A stretch of DNA of 64,000 nt. Origin: Bathelium albidoporum. Taxonomy: Eukaryota; Ascomycota; Dothideomycetes; Trypetheliales; Trypetheliaceae. The notes beneath the pieces were generated by a model. That model had not been told where the DNA came from and searched no databases. It worked only from the letters and a program-made list of their open reading frames with translations. Below are positions 43,185 through 55,345 of the stretch, piece after piece; positions within the stretch are counted from its first letter, which is position 1; each line of letters begins with the position of its first letter. The stretch is from positions 1-64,000 of the forward strand of contig JAGFVP010000017.1 in NCBI GenBank assembly GCA_021031095.1, in the 5' to 3' direction. The position numbers and the translations under genes were made by a program.

Positions 43185-43868
43185 TCAAGCCGTCGCGTCC
43201 TTCTTCCCCTTCTTCTGCTCTACCTTGAGCAATAGCGCCCTGTTGATATGCGGCAACACACCACCAAACGCGATAGTCGCCCGAATGAGCGTGTCCAGCT
43301 CTTCGTCTCCGCGAATGGCAAGCTGCAAGTGGCGCGGAGTGATGCGCTTGACCTTGAGATCCTTGGCGGCATTGCCAGCCAGTTCGAGCACTTCGGCGGT
43401 CAAGTATTCGAGGACGGCAGTGACATAGACGGCGGCCTTGGCGCCGACGCGCATCTTGTTTTGGGTTTGGGACTTGAGGAAACGCTTGACGCGGCCGCAG
43501 GGGAACTGGAGAGGAGCGCGCGTCGGTTAGTCAAGAGATTTGAAAATTTGCGCTCGCAGGTAAACAGTGCAAATTGTAGTCGAAGCAACGCTGTATCTGC
43601 GTAGAAACAAAATAATGACGCGTCCGCCGCGGCAACGGTGAAGCAGATGCATTCACCAACTGATATCAGACGCGCCGGGCTCACTCTCTTGATGAAAACA
43701 AACTTACTTGGAGGCCAGCTTTAGCCGAATGCGACTTCTGGGTCTTGCCCGAGGTATCTGCCTTGCCGCCGGTCTTGCCGCCGGTTTTACCTGTACGTAT
43801 GCATCAGCCCGCCGTCAAACCAGGAATGCTATACAACGCGCGTTTGATGCACCTTTTCCGCCAGGCAT
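43185..43868 (-). CDS. HTZ1: histone variant H2A.Z
   Basis: Variant histone deposited by SWR1 at promoters. Exons 43868-43853, 43790-43708 and 43505-43185 give 139 aa. The N-tail is Lys/Gly-rich (MPGGKGKTGGKTGGK). The fold includes FPCGRVKRFLKSQTQNKMRV and VTAVLEYLTAEVLELAGNAA. The H2A.Z-specific part is ITPRHLQLAIRGDEELDTLI followed by RATIAFGGVLPHIN. A Lys-rich tail ends the protein. The GDEELDTLI docking segment and the extended Gly/Lys N-tail distinguish it from canonical H2A. The first coding exon is only 16 nt. Confidence 0.96.
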
Positions 43869-45988
43869 GGTGATGGATTATCGCAAAGTGAGTTCGGTAG
43901 CAGGCGAGAGCGTGTCTACGCGACTCAAGTGCCGGTGTTGACAGGCCGGCAAAGTAGGATGGTATGGATGCAGATGTTGTGGTGGTGGTGGTGGGCGGCG
44001 CGGCGGAGCAATGTTGTTGTTCGGGTCCAGGTCCAGGATGCCCGAAGAACGCGCGCCAACTCTTATTTTCTGGCCGACCGAGCGCCAAGCACGTGACTGT
44101 TACTCATGGAATGCGTTGCGTCACTGTGAGGCCGCCGTGAGGCCATGCAGCTCGCAGCACCATGCATTTGTCGGGTGCTTATAGTGATGAAAGTATCCTT
44201 TCTAACAGTCTCGATCATGATGAGCATAGCTGTAACGTGAAGGGAGGGGACGGATCCGGAGCATATCAGAACTGTTCAAAGGAAAACCGACCTTTTGCAA
44301 TCTCCCCTGTTTTGAGCATGCTTGACGCATCAATCAGCCAATGCCAGAACAAGTTCCCAGTCTGTGAGCCGCTCGCTTTATGATAGTTATGGCTCTGTAG
44401 TGAGGGACCATCACCGCAACACTGGAGGGCATAATGTTATCTTCAGAATGATTGATCCAAGCTCTCGGCCCGCCGATACTTCATCTTAGCGCGGAGTTGT
44501 GGCTTCAGCCTCCGATCCTGAGATGCGATTCCGTCCCATCTTTACCAAGCCAATCCTAAATCTCCAGCATTTTTATCAAATCCAAGAGGTCCAGGGATTT
44601 TGCAGAGATCCCTTGGACATGCTCTTAAAAGATCCAGGTCTGCTCGTCACTGAATCGGTGTTGTCTCGAGATTGCATAATACATTAAAGCCAAAAAGCCA
44701 GCAAGGTCAAAAACAAGACGAGTGCGACGGATCAGGACTTTCCTCCTCCTATTTGATTCACCAGGAATTCTTTCAGGAATCGGTCAAGAATTGGTATTGA
44801 GGCCCCAAATTGACCTCTTCTCCGGCTGAAATCCGTGATCTCGCACTGGCATGATATATGTTTTTCGATTTTGTCTACATCTAACGTCGAAATTGGCCGC
44901 TACTACACGTGCGGTAAGCAGGAATTCCCGCAGGCGCATCTGACCAACAGTTCGGCGATGTTATCTTCTCCATAATTTCCTTCTTTCTTGTCTATGATCA
45001 TATGTATCATATCTTTGTGCTACCGGTCGGAACTGCGCTCCCGCGAACATATAGTAGAGTATTTTCCTTGCCCGCTGCTATACGAGAAGATCGCCACGAC
45101 TATCTAACTACAAACCGAAGGAAGTCAAAACCACTTGGTAGATAGAGTAATGCTCAAAGCGTTACCGCGCAACTATATGGGAGATAGATTTAGCTCAGCT
45201 GGAAAAACTGGTTCAGTCATGACCATTGTGGCAGTTGCCGCAACAGAAAGAGACGATTGGATTGAATGCAAAAGTGTGCTCTGATATTCTTTCTCCATAG
45301 CGCTTGATATGAAACTGACGCATGTGTGAACTGGGTAAGTAAATCCTTATTAGTATATGCATATGCATCCACCCCCTCAACAATCTTAGGCTATAAGATT
45401 CTCCAATCACTTCCTCTGACAACGACTTTTGCAGGTTTGAGCTTCAGAAATCGTTGCAGCTCATACGAGTCTCGATTGCGGACAGAGTATCCTCCAACTT
45501 ACACTTGCGCAACTGTGCTTAGAAACACGCCGAACCCGGTGTGAAGCAGCAGAGTAGACAAAAGCTTGGCGGCCGCAGGAGGTGACTTGTGGATGTAGAG
45601 TGTGTCCGGGTTAAGTGAATGTGGTATAGAGGTATTCTGTCCCGAGATACATACCATTCACACACTTGTGGCTCGTTCCCTTGTCAAGTTCTATCAAATT
45701 ATTTTCTGACCTATCTCGATAGCAGGCTTCGCTGTAGCAATCACGCTCCCGTGTCCAGAATCATCGGAAGTGGACCTTCGATTCCTGCAGCAATTCCCAT
45801 CTGCTTGGCGTTTTGATTGACAAGACCGTCTCAGTACGCGCGATCTCGATTCAACCAAGCAAAAAACCTCAAGATCACGCAATCTCTCTTGCTCTCTTCG
45901 ATATCTCAAGACATCCAAGGTACGGTCACGATCCCATACATGTAATCGAAATTGGCCAACTTTATTAGCCGATCTTCGACCTTGAACA
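43869..45988. other. gene-poor stretch, H2A.Z promoter at its left edge
   Basis: About 2.1 kb. The left 200-300 bp should be the H2A.Z promoter. The rest shows only short frames without signatures. Confidence 0.45.
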
Positions 45989-46231
45989 ATGTGTCAAAAG
46001 CACAATCGCGTATACACCTGCAACCATGACGAAACGTACATCAAGTGGTGCGTGAGAGCAGTTACCAGTGGCTCCGGCTGCTCCGATCCGACGCCAGTCC
46101 AGCGTGGTGTCAACACTCCATGTTCTCAATGTGGGCCACAACCTTTTGATGGAACATACCACGATCCTTTCGCAGGGAAGTCTGTGTCGAAGGCTAGTAA
46201 TGGCACGAACAAGCCGAGCGTGAAGGGATAA
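45989..46231 (+). CDS. small Cys-rich intracellular protein candidate
   Basis: 80-aa frame with ATG start: MCQKHNRVYTCNHDETYIKW, then Cys at WCV, SGC and CSQC, and a Ser/Lys-rich tail. The opening M-C-x(6)-Y-x-C-x-H resembles short zinc-knuckle-like proteins common in ascomycete genomes. There is no signal peptide or membrane segment. Function is unknown. It shares its style with the candidate at 46838-47269, on the opposite strand. Confidence 0.4.
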   Translation: MCQKHNRVYTCNHDETYIKWCVRAVTSGSGCSDPTPVQRGVNTPCSQCGPQPFDGTYHDPFAGKSVSKASNGTNKPSVKG

Positions 46232-46837
46232 ATCGTGTTAGCGCGGCATGTTGAGAACCATGGTGTCGGCAAAGGCCTACGTTTGCGAGGGTTGTGCGTG
46301 GGTGATTTCTTACTGCACATTCTGAAGATGTAAGCCTTCTCTTGCGATTTCTCCCTGGTGACTTCTCTAAGACTTTCCATAGTGGCTGTAATGCTAGCGA
46401 CAGGAACCGAAAATCATTTGTTTCAAGAGGCTGGATGCAAGGAAGCAACCATGGGCAGTGGTGATCTGGGAAAAGCGTGTCCTTCTCAAGAGGCGAAGTC
46501 GCAAAGGAAAATAACGGGCATGCTACCTGGTGCAGATGGTCTTAAGTTCTCCTACTAGAATGCATAGAATAATCAGTTTGAGCATCAAAAGTTTCTCTCA
46601 TCGGTTAAACTTCGAAAAGATCAGACATGAGCATCGCGTAAAAAGAGGTCCGTCGGCAGTAACGTACAAATTGTATCGTACACACCATTCTTGATCAAGT
46701 CATCAACAGAATAGACCGAAACGATCCTAACCTATGTTTCAAAGAAGCATGGGTTCCGACTCTTCTACCTAATGCCGGCACCCTTTGTACCTTTGCCAAC
46801 CTCAAAGCAAACATTGTCCCAAAAAAAACTTGTTCTC
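46232..46837. other. intergenic between the two Cys-rich candidates
   Basis: About 600 bp without supported coding sequence, lying between convergent 3' ends. Confidence 0.4.
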
Positions 46838-47269
46838 TTAATCGCCTGAGTCGTAGCGTAATCCCTCCCCAATGAAACAAGATGCCGACCACATCCACCT
46901 GTCTCGGCTACCATTGTAAGAATGTGCTTTGAGGATCACTGGAACGGTGCGTACCCACTCAGAGCCTTCTGGATCCGTTAGTACCTCTTTCTTGAATCGG
47001 TCACACTGTTTTCTGGCCCAAATGAACGACTGCGTGATGCCTATTTTGAATATTTTGGACCACCAACAATCGTATCACATCCAGTCCTGAAATAGATGCT
47101 TCCAGCGGAGGCCATGTGTACCAGACCCAGAATGGTCCGGACACGAGTAGCCGACATAGACGATTCGTTCTTCAACAGGATGCCTGCCGTAATGACGGCA
47201 CGGGTCGACGTTGTGGATGTGGTAGATACAACCGCAGCCAGGATACTTTTCAATAAGACGAATGCACAT
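46838..47269 (-). CDS. second small Cys-rich intracellular protein candidate
   Basis: Inferred exons are 47269-47122 and 47040-46838, with an 81-bp GTACAC...AATAG intron that removes an in-frame TGA and keeps the frame. The product is 116 aa. It starts MCIRLIEKYPGCGCIYHIHN, with further Cys/His at DPCRHYGRH and YSCPDH. The second exon gives FIWARKQCDRFKKEV and a stop after YDSGD. Unspliced, the frame ends at 64 aa. The family is unrecognised. The M-C start and Cys/His spacing are like the neighbouring candidate. Confidence 0.4.
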
Positions 47270-48809
47270 GCCGGTGGACTTGAAGGGAGCCCGAAAGGAG
47301 GCACTGTTGCTAACTTATCAGTAGCAGAAGAAGGTCAGCCTCTTCGGATGTGTCATCAGCCGTGTATAGGTATGGGAGGTTGTTGGCAGTACGTCATTCA
47401 TGACCGTTTGAAAATGCTCGTCTCTGGGATCAGCTTCATGGACAGACATGATTGCAAGGAGAAAACAGCACAGAGGATGCAATAGAAGGGGAAGACTGCG
47501 GACTCTCCGAGAAGAGCGTTCTCTTCAGCTTCTCCTCAAATCAAGCCGAGCAACGTGGAGGTTGAAGAAACAAGAGGATGATGTCGGGGCCTGGGACAGA
47601 CCAACAGAGCCTGGTCCGCTGCAACAGATATATCCATGACGCGAGATACTCGAGAGCATATACAGCAGCATTCAGCAAAAAATTGCAGAGGGGATTGTAC
47701 TCCAATATCAATGGCTACCTAGTCGTAGGCGATCGCTCTGGCCCCAATGCAAGCCTTAGCACGCTGCAGCCGTACCCGAACCCTACGGCTTAACCACTCT
47801 GGTGGCTTCTGATACCATCGCAGATACCGCCAGTAACAAGACTCGATCCGGCTGTCGCTCTCTCGTTCTGGAATGTGCCACCAAGATTTCTTCCGGTCTT
47901 GGGCTTACTCAGAGCTCTTGACGGGTGAATCGGATGATACTAAAAGGCAAACCGTAATCTTTGTGAAAAAGCAAAATTCCTTTTCTTCCTCATATCATAT
48001 CAACCTACTGAATCGAGTCTCCCTATCACATAGTCCATGCCGCCCTCTTCATCATGCTACAGACCACGGGCATCTGCATCAAAGTAAGACAGGCCACAAT
48101 GCCTCTAGCGTTGTTGAGCTTTGTTTTTCTTGTTGCTCTCAACATCCCATTTCAGTCGCATTCCCATCAGGCAGCGGCAGCAAAGCACAAAGGATCACGG
48201 CTAGGCGAAATACAATGTACGTGGTGGTATGGCGATTGGTCGGGATGGCTGCAGATTCTAATATTGCAGACAGTCTGACAGGCAGCGGCTGCCTGGACTT
48301 GAGGTCACTTCCGTCCAATCAGTAACCCCAAAGGCACAGGAGGCAAGCAGAAGTACCGGAAAATGGTGCATATGGATGCTGGTCCAGGGGCTGCGTTTCA
48401 AGAGGCAGTCATCAGCCCTACGGGGCTAGGCTCCGCTAGTAGACCAATAACTTTTGTCTACACCGCACTTCACCTCGCCTTTGGTAGCCCATCGGCCATC
48501 ATTTGCACGTACTTCCGTTCGCAATGGAGCGGTCAGTCGCCACTGCCGTCGCTGGCCGTACAGCATGAGGTATATGCTCGCTGCGTAATCGTGGGAGGCC
48601 TGTGGGCTTCGTCACTCGTAGCACACTCAGCATGACGACTACAATGAAGGAGCCCTTAGCGTCTCGGGAAGAGGGCCTCTGGGCGGTCCGCAAACGGTCC
48701 TGATGGCGAAGATGATCATGACTATACTACGATGGGTATCTGCGAGCATGCTACTGTATGTACTTGAGCCGGGCCGGCGAAACCGGACACCAGCGCCGCT
48801 CCTACTCCC
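47270..48809. other. gene-poor stretch left of YPP1
   Basis: About 1.5 kb with several overlapping short frames on the plus strand and no recognisable family. One (48099-48278) begins with a hydrophobic, signal-peptide-like segment, but I have no other support for it. Confidence 0.4.
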
Positions 48810-51800
48810 TCACAAGACAAAACCCCCGGTCCCCACACACCTCCAGTGCCTTAACGGCCGTCCATCCTCCAGTTCGACACACCACCAAAGTACTTCCTTA
48901 GCCCTTTCAATTTGCCCGCTCTCTTCGTAAGCTCGGGCAAGCATGAACCATGCCTCAGAGTTGTCCCACCCAGTGCCTAGCTTAGTCAAAGCAGACAACA
49001 AGCCATACGCGCGATCGCGCGCAGCAAGGCGGTTCAAAAGTTCAGGCGAGTCCTCCGTCTCCATGGATTTGGAAGGTTTCTCGGATGTGTCAATGTCATC
49101 GTCTACGGCCAGCGCCGAAGTCGGAACGTGTTTCAAATGAGCTGGATGAGAAGACGGTGATTCCTCGGAAGGCTCAGCAGGTATTTTCTGAGCATAAATG
49201 TCCAATAATATGCCAGATAGGCTGATGATGGCTGCAGCATGATCAGGGAAATATGCCAAAGCTTGCTCATAAGAGGCCAGAGCTTCATAAGGAGACGAAC
49301 GTGCTTCAGCAAGAGCACCGCGCTATAATCATCAGTCATGCTGCTTAGTCAAACAAATGATTAAATAACGTTAAAGAGCCTACCTCGGCATATACTTCTG
49401 CCCACAACTGATCCACGCTGTGACCAAGACCCCATCCACGTTCAGCAAAGGCCCTGCTGCTCAAAGATTCCTGCGATATCTTTGTCTCCAGTCCCTCAAC
49501 CAGTTTCTGCGCTTCATCGATGGCATTGCCCGCATCATCCGTCAGTGCAGCACGCGTGTAAAGACCAGCGATAAATAGCCACACTGTCACCAACAAGGAG
49601 GCTTTTTGACGGTATTCTTGCAAAAGGGCAAAGCGAGGCTCCGGGGATGGCTGAGAGAGTCCGTGTGGAGCAGTTGGTAACCGAGTATCTTGTCGTGGTG
49701 GTTGGTTGGTATGACCTGGAGGTGGAGGCGCTGAAGTCGGTGGCATGTTATGAGCAATTCGAGGTAATGGTTGATCAGGCCTTCCAGCTGAGCTGGTGAC
49801 ATCTTGCACCTCTCCGCCTCTGTCTGGCGTCGGTTGTGTCGATGCTTTGTTTTGGGAGTTGGGACTTGCCACGGCGCCTGTATCCTGGCTAGCGTGACTG
49901 TCGCCCCCTTGCTTCCACGCCGGAAAACTTTTGGGTCGGGACGTATCCCGATTGTGCGTTTGCTCACCAGTGTTGTGACCTTTCCGAAATGGTAGGTGAG
50001 AATGTCGATGAGGAGGTGTACTATCTGACCCCTCACCATCTTCACCAATGACTTGAATCAAGGGGAGTGGCACTGTCGCCTGAGTTCCCGTAGTGGAGGG
50101 CCTAGATGCTACGCTTGCTGTATTTGGCCTCTCCACCGCACTTGAGTGCCGTTCGAGCTTTCTCCTGGAACTCTTTGGCCGACCAAGTATGCTACCTCCG
50201 AAACTCTTAATGGTGCTGGAAGACGTCTTCGGGACCGGTTCTTGGCCCTGAGACTGTGAAGCAAGGTGGATTCGGCCAGGATCTCCGAACAGCCTCCCAT
50301 AGAGACCCAGTAGCTCGTGTGAAGCCTCGATTGCTGCGACGGGACCCTCGTTCACTTCTAACAGCGTAAGATGTGTAATCTTGATTTGAACGAGACCTTC
50401 TTTCTCTTTGGTTTCCATTCGATCTACTATGGCCCTGGACGTCGGAGAAGAGTTTCGATATGCCATATCCTTTTCCAGGACCTCTCCTTCATGTATCGCC
50501 TGATTTGACACCTCAGATTGCCCAAATAGATCGGCGCTGTCACCAAATTGCTCAAACGCTGCGTCGCAAAGCCTCTCGGCCGCTGCAAAATCGGATTTGG
50601 AACTGAGGAGAAGCGCCAAGAGGTGCCAGAGTGAACATAGTCTTCGCTCGATCAAGTAGCCAGCGTATTCTGAACCTGAGGATTCCCTGATCGTGGAGCT
50701 CTCAGTATTGCCAGATATTGCAATCACGCTCTTGATGAGGCTGATAGCCCCTTGCAGATCTCTCGTTTCTGCAAGAAGCAAGCTCAGGGCAAAGGCCGTT
50801 CTCAACCCTTCTTCTAATGGCACACCAGGCTCGATTGCTTTGCGAAGATGCTCCAGGCCCTGTGCTTGAATTGAAGATCTAGAGGTGTTTTCATACGTTA
50901 GGCGGGCCCAAGTCGCCTGGGCAATTCCTATGGCACGATGCGCGATGCGATTAGTTTGCGATGACACGGTGTCTTTGGCAAGCCACTGCTGGATGTCTTG
51001 GCATATGTCCAATGACTTCTCAACATCCGTTCGAGAACCGTAATGGCAAAGTAGCTTAACGGCCTCGGCTACTGTTGATAGAACGGTGTCGTCGTCATCC
51101 AAGTCCGGCTGTCGTTGACCGCTCTTCTCTGCACGCGCCTTGCCCTTGTTGACAATGTCGACGTAAGACCCGTACGCTTTGAAGGCCAGGTCAAATTCTC
51201 CGAGCCAACTGTGTACCGTAAAGAGATGTCGTAAGATTTGAGTGGAATGAAAGGTCTTTGTTGCAGCGCGATACAGAATCTAGGTGTGCATGATAAAGGG
51301 TCAGCCAATTTTGATTGGCTGACACGCAGCTCCAAACAACATAATTACTTACCTCGAGCACATCCTTTCCCACACCAGTCTTGCCATCTTCACCAAGGTC
51401 TTCGTCTTGCCAAATAGGTCCGCAAAAGACGGCCCAATTTGCCATGACAGCCGCAACCCATCTTTCCACTTCATCATTTCTCTGGTCCGCTTTGGGGAAA
51501 GTCGTCTCCTCTAATAGCAACGACTCGTAACACACCTCGACGCGTTTCACCTCATTACGCTGCGCCCGTCGTACATTTGCCGTACTTCCTTTCTCGACGC
51601 TATTCGTGCCCGGAGCATAGCTTTTGGTCAATTCGGGAGACTGATCATCACTTCTCAGAATAATGGACAACGAATCATAATAGGCCTTCCAGACGTCGCG
51701 ACGTTTTACACCACTGACAATGCCCGTTTCGGCAACATCCACAACGCCAGCTACGGGCTTGAAATTACAAAATTTGGCCCATAATCGAAAAGCCTCTAGA

Positions 51801-52653
51801 GCCCTACTTTGCTCGTCCACAGGTAGAGACTGCATGCGCTGACTCAGAAGACCGCAAAGCCGGCTGAGAATCTGTTCAACCCAACGGTGAAGCTGAGGAC
51901 CGAGGGAGGCGGAACCTCTTTGTGTGAAAGATAGGGAGAGAATAGATGATAGGTACGGTAAGGAGGCGATATATGTGCCAATGGCATTGTCAAGCTGGCT
52001 AGCATTTTCTTGCGTAGTACCTAAAGACCGTAAGCCATGCGCGGAAGTATAGATTGCTCTAGTTCAATCTTTTGAGCGTCTCACCCTTCAAGAGATATGC
52101 TTCGATGACGCTGTCATGCTTGCTATCTTTCAGATCCTGACTGCTCAACGCCTGGTCCCTTATGACATCCAAATCAATGGTCGACAGTCGCTCGAGTGCT
52201 AGTTCTGGTTCATCCAAAATCCAGAGAATCCAACCCAGAATGACGGTGGCTCGAAGCTTATCGAACGAATGGGTAGCGCGATCATTGATACCATCACGAA
52301 GAGGGGGAACGAGAGCAGATATCCTCGATGTTGGGGTTACCGGCCGATTCACACCAGATCTCTCATGCAAGAAATTGATGGCCTCGACCTCTGATCTCTC
52401 CGCAAGGACGAGTACTATGGATGAACCTGTTAGCAAGTTTCAATCCGCGAGGTAAGGTCACCTTACAATTCCGATGCGGTGCGTGCTTCTGGACTTTCCT
52501 TGCAAGCTCTGGGATATCTTTCCACAGGCATTGGCTGCGAGCCTGCTCCAATTCTTTCAAATAGCGAGCTGCTTTGCCTGTCTCACCTCCAACCAAGTCC
52601 CCTATGTCTCGCAACTGACCTGCTTCCAGGCCCCGAGGAGCTGCACCTTCCAT
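48810..52653 (-). CDS. YPP1: Ypp1 (TTC7-like TPR protein), PI4-kinase Stt4 complex
   Basis: Scaffold that with Efr3 anchors the Stt4 phosphatidylinositol 4-kinase at the plasma membrane. The first exon starts at ATG 52653 and contains ARYLKELEQARSQCLWKDIP and LARKVQKHAPHRN, the characteristic Ypp1 N-terminus. Further exons follow through INFLHERSGVNRP, ALEAFRLWAKFCNF, HLFTVHSWLGEFDLAFKAY and a Ser/Pro-rich insertion around 49.6-50.2 kb. The last exon carries TPR helices (EALASYEQALAYFPDHAAAI, NSEAWFMLARAYEESGQIER) and ends CVGTGGFVL. Introns fall near 52350-52470, 52010-52070, 51280-51350, 51085-51095 at most, and 49320-49385. Exact joins were not all worked out. Confidence 0.88.
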
Positions 52654-52987
52654 AACGTTTCAGGGCATTAATCTATCTCTGGCCAATGTCAGCGATATAC
52701 ATTGGTATTTGACGTAAATTGTCCATTTTTGCAACGTTCAGGTAGCCGCAGTTCCTCAAAAGCCACAAGCCCGCGGCGAAGATGCCGTCAGGACAGAAGG
52801 ATTATGGTACAGAGAGCTCCAAGAAGGCAGCCAATGTTAACATTGGACTGAGTACCAGATGTCTCGGATCAACATTTCGCCGGACATTACCATACCTTGC
52901 CCTGTCTTGTACCATCTCTTATCATCCGGCTCGCCTCTTTGCTGCTACTTATGTGAGGCTGAACGATGCAGAACGCGGACAGGTATC
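52654..52987. promoter_or_regulatory. divergent region YPP1 / RIX1
   Basis: About 334 bp between the YPP1 ATG and the preferred RIX1 ATG. An in-frame upstream ATG at 52859 would shorten it. It should hold both promoters. Confidence 0.5.
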
Positions 52988-55345
52988 ATGTCAGGCCAGA
53001 AGATACTGACAAGGGCTTTGCCATTATCGATGCTGCGTCATGCAAGCCAGCTTATATCATCAACGCCAAAGGGCCACCTAGCCCGCATAGTGCCTGACGT
53101 TGTAAATTGGGTCTCTGCATGCCCGCCACTGCTAACGACTACGTTCGATCAAAAAGGTGCAAAAGGCTCAGATGAGGTAGTCATAGTTCACAGATTCCTT
53201 ACGCAAGTGTCAGCTTTGCTTCAAGATCGGACGGTCGAACGGCAGTGGGCTGCAGTTGTACTGGTAAAAGCAATTATCGAACAGGGAGGACATGATCTTA
53301 TACAACAGAACCGTGGCTGGGTCAAAAGTCTGCTGAGTATTCTTCAGAAGCCAAACCTTTCGACAGTTCACAGGTTGACCGCCTTGACATTAACTCGGAT
53401 TTTCCTACTGATCCATGGCCATGCAGCTTTGGTACGCGAGCTGGCCACGCCATCGCTACCCCCATTCATAACAGCTTGTCTTGGCATTTTGCAGCGGTAC
53501 GGCATTCGGAAAGGTGGTAATACTGAACTTGTATGGACTATCCTAGAGGCCTTTACTTATCTACTTCCTCTCCATCCGACCATTTTTCGGCCTTTCCAAT
53601 CGCAATTGCAGGAAATTCTTCAGCCGCTTATTGCGCCATCTGCTACCGATTCTGCTTCCGAGAGCAGATCGACAACAAATGAAGTTCGTAACTCGGCACA
53701 ACTTTTGTTTGTGCATCTCCACCGATGCGCTCCGAAAGCTACTGCTGCTGAGGAATGGCAAGCCCGCCTGTCTTCGACTGTAGAAATCGCTCATAATACC
53801 ACGGATCTTGTGTTCCGGGGCTTGATTGAATTCTGGCAAGTCGACGGACGTTCGAAGCTCATCGTAAACACCATTGAGATGGAGATGCAGTCAAATACGA
53901 GTCCTCTGCAGCTTCCCGCCTGGAAAGGCGTATCATCAGGCTGTAAAAGACTTGGCCATCTCCTTGGGCTTCTCAAATGTTTCTTTACCTCCCCTAATAC
54001 TACGCCTGTCAACTGTAAAGTTGGTCAGGTTCTCCATCTGTTGACCCGACTTTTCATGTTGAGGGTCCCATCACCTGCAGAGGAAAGGCAGAGCCGGGAC
54101 TACCTATTCAACACCCAGTTCTCCAAGGAAGAGTTGATGGAAGTGCTCCATAATCTCCCGTCAATACACACTACCGCACTGGACCTTCTTGCTGCAGTAA
54201 TTGACCGTCTCGGGCCATCTCTAATGTCTACCACATCCATCAACTACATTAGTCAGTTGGCTAGGCTTTTTGATACTGAAAGACAAGATTTGTATTTGAG
54301 GGCTCAATCCTACCGCCTTGTGAGGATGGTCATCGAACAGACAGGGCCAGCTTTGCATCAGTATTTCACACGATCCCTATCGACGATAATGATGGAATGC
54401 TCCACAGACTGCCTGTCACCCGTTCAATCGCTTGATCACAATACAAGCCAGGATTCAAAAATAAATTCGACACAAGCAGAGCCTAGCCCAAAAAAGATTC
54501 CAAAAGAATTAAAAAGAGAAGCCTCTGCATTACTGACAACGCTATTATCAAAGTTACCAAGGAACTCCATCTCCATGAGAACGCGAGCTCGATTGGATCA
54601 GGCTGCGGTTTTGAGCTGCAATCAAGAGGCGGTGGCAGCAAGCGTCCTCAATCCTGGAGCAAAATCTAGTATGTTACCATTCCTGGCTCGAGCGTTCTCG
54701 AGTACGGCGGAATGTGAAGCAATCTTGAGGCCTCGATTTCCGCCGCTGAGCGATGGGCTGGGAGGTCTAGATGGAGCCTCTGAGGAAGGGTTTGAGGATG
54801 AGGACCAAATTGAAGAGGCGGATGAAGACGTAGACGAGGAGGATGATGCCGAACAGGGCTCTGGTTCTATCTTCACGACAAGTGCTCACAATCTCGTGGA
54901 GAGGAAGCGCAAAGTGGATGGTGTTGAGGATGTCCCAAGTCAACCCCTAGCGCTTAATGCAACCGGTAACGACCAAGAGCTTGCTACGCGACCAGAGCAG
55001 CTACGGGTTTCGGACCGAGCGTCCGCTTTGGAGAACGTGGACGATACGGCTTATAAAGCGCCCGATCAGGCGCGGACAAGTTCTCGGCCATCAAAGCGAG
55101 TCCGCTTCTCCGACCCCGAAGCACAAATGTTAGAGCAGGCAACCCCATCAGCGCTAACCAGCCGTTTGGAACAGGAGGCACTCGTGTCAAGACGAATTAC
55201 GGTTTTCACAGCAGAATCTCCAGCAGACAAGGTAGCCATTCCAATTGATGATGGGTCTGCAGGTGAAGTGGAACAAGAGGACGAAGATGACTTCGAGCTA
55301 CCCACTTTAACGATGGAACAAGATACTACTGATGAAGAGGAGTGA
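52988..55345 (+). CDS. RIX1: pre-rRNA processing protein Rix1 (PELP1-like)
   Basis: Component of the Rix1-Ipi1-Ipi3 complex that works with the Rea1/Mdn1 ATPase on pre-60S ribosomes and ITS2 processing. The preferred start at 52988 gives 785 aa. The frame also stays open to ATG 52859 (828 aa), but the extension looks non-coding (Cys/Ser/Leu-rich). The N-terminal HEAT-type region contains LISSTPKGHLARIVPDVVNW, WAAVVLVKAIIEQGGHDLIQ and LSTVHRLTALTLTRIFLLIH. The C-terminus is very acidic (EDEDQIEEADEDVDEEDDAE) and includes basic KRVRFSD and a terminal acidic tail, as in Rix1 homologues. Confidence 0.88.
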   Translation: MSGQKILTRALPLSMLRHASQLISSTPKGHLARIVPDVVNWVSACPPLLTTTFDQKGAKGSDEVVIVHRFLTQVSALLQDRTVERQWAAVVLVKAIIEQGGHDLIQQNRGWVKSLLSILQKPNLSTVHRLTALTLTRIFLLIHGHAALVRELATPSLPPFITACLGILQRYGIRKGGNTELVWTILEAFTYLLPLHPTIFRPFQSQLQEILQPLIAPSATDSASESRSTTNEVRNSAQLLFVHLHRCAPKATAAEEWQARLSSTVEIAHNTTDLVFRGLIEFWQVDGRSKLIVNTIEMEMQSNTSPLQLPAWKGVSSGCKRLGHLLGLLKCFFTSPNTTPVNCKVGQVLHLLTRLFMLRVPSPAEERQSRDYLFNTQFSKEELMEVLHNLPSIHTTALDLLAAVIDRLGPSLMSTTSINYISQLARLFDTERQDLYLRAQSYRLVRMVIEQTGPALHQYFTRSLSTIMMECSTDCLSPVQSLDHNTSQDSKINSTQAEPSPKKIPKELKREASALLTTLLSKLPRNSISMRTRARLDQAAVLSCNQEAVAASVLNPGAKSSMLPFLARAFSSTAECEAILRPRFPPLSDGLGGLDGASEEGFEDEDQIEEADEDVDEEDDAEQGSGSIFTTSAHNLVERKRKVDGVEDVPSQPLALNATGNDQELATRPEQLRVSDRASALENVDDTAYKAPDQARTSSRPSKRVRFSDPEAQMLEQATPSALTSRLEQEALVSRRITVFTAESPADKVAIPIDDGSAGEVEQEDEDDFELPTLTMEQDTTDEEE

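Noticed and set aside
45191..45202. tRNA D-arm-like TAGCTCAGCTGG
   Set aside because: No matching B box (GGTTCGANNCC) or acceptor stem at the right distance.
48099..48278. Possible small secreted protein with a hydrophobic N-terminus
   Set aside because: Only about 60 aa, few Cys, no homology that I can name, and it overlaps other frames of equal quality.
52859..52987. N-terminal extension of RIX1 from ATG 52859
   Set aside because: Cys/Ser/Leu-rich without resemblance to Rix1, whereas the frame from 52988 soon enters the Rix1-like N-terminal helix. Kept as an alternative.
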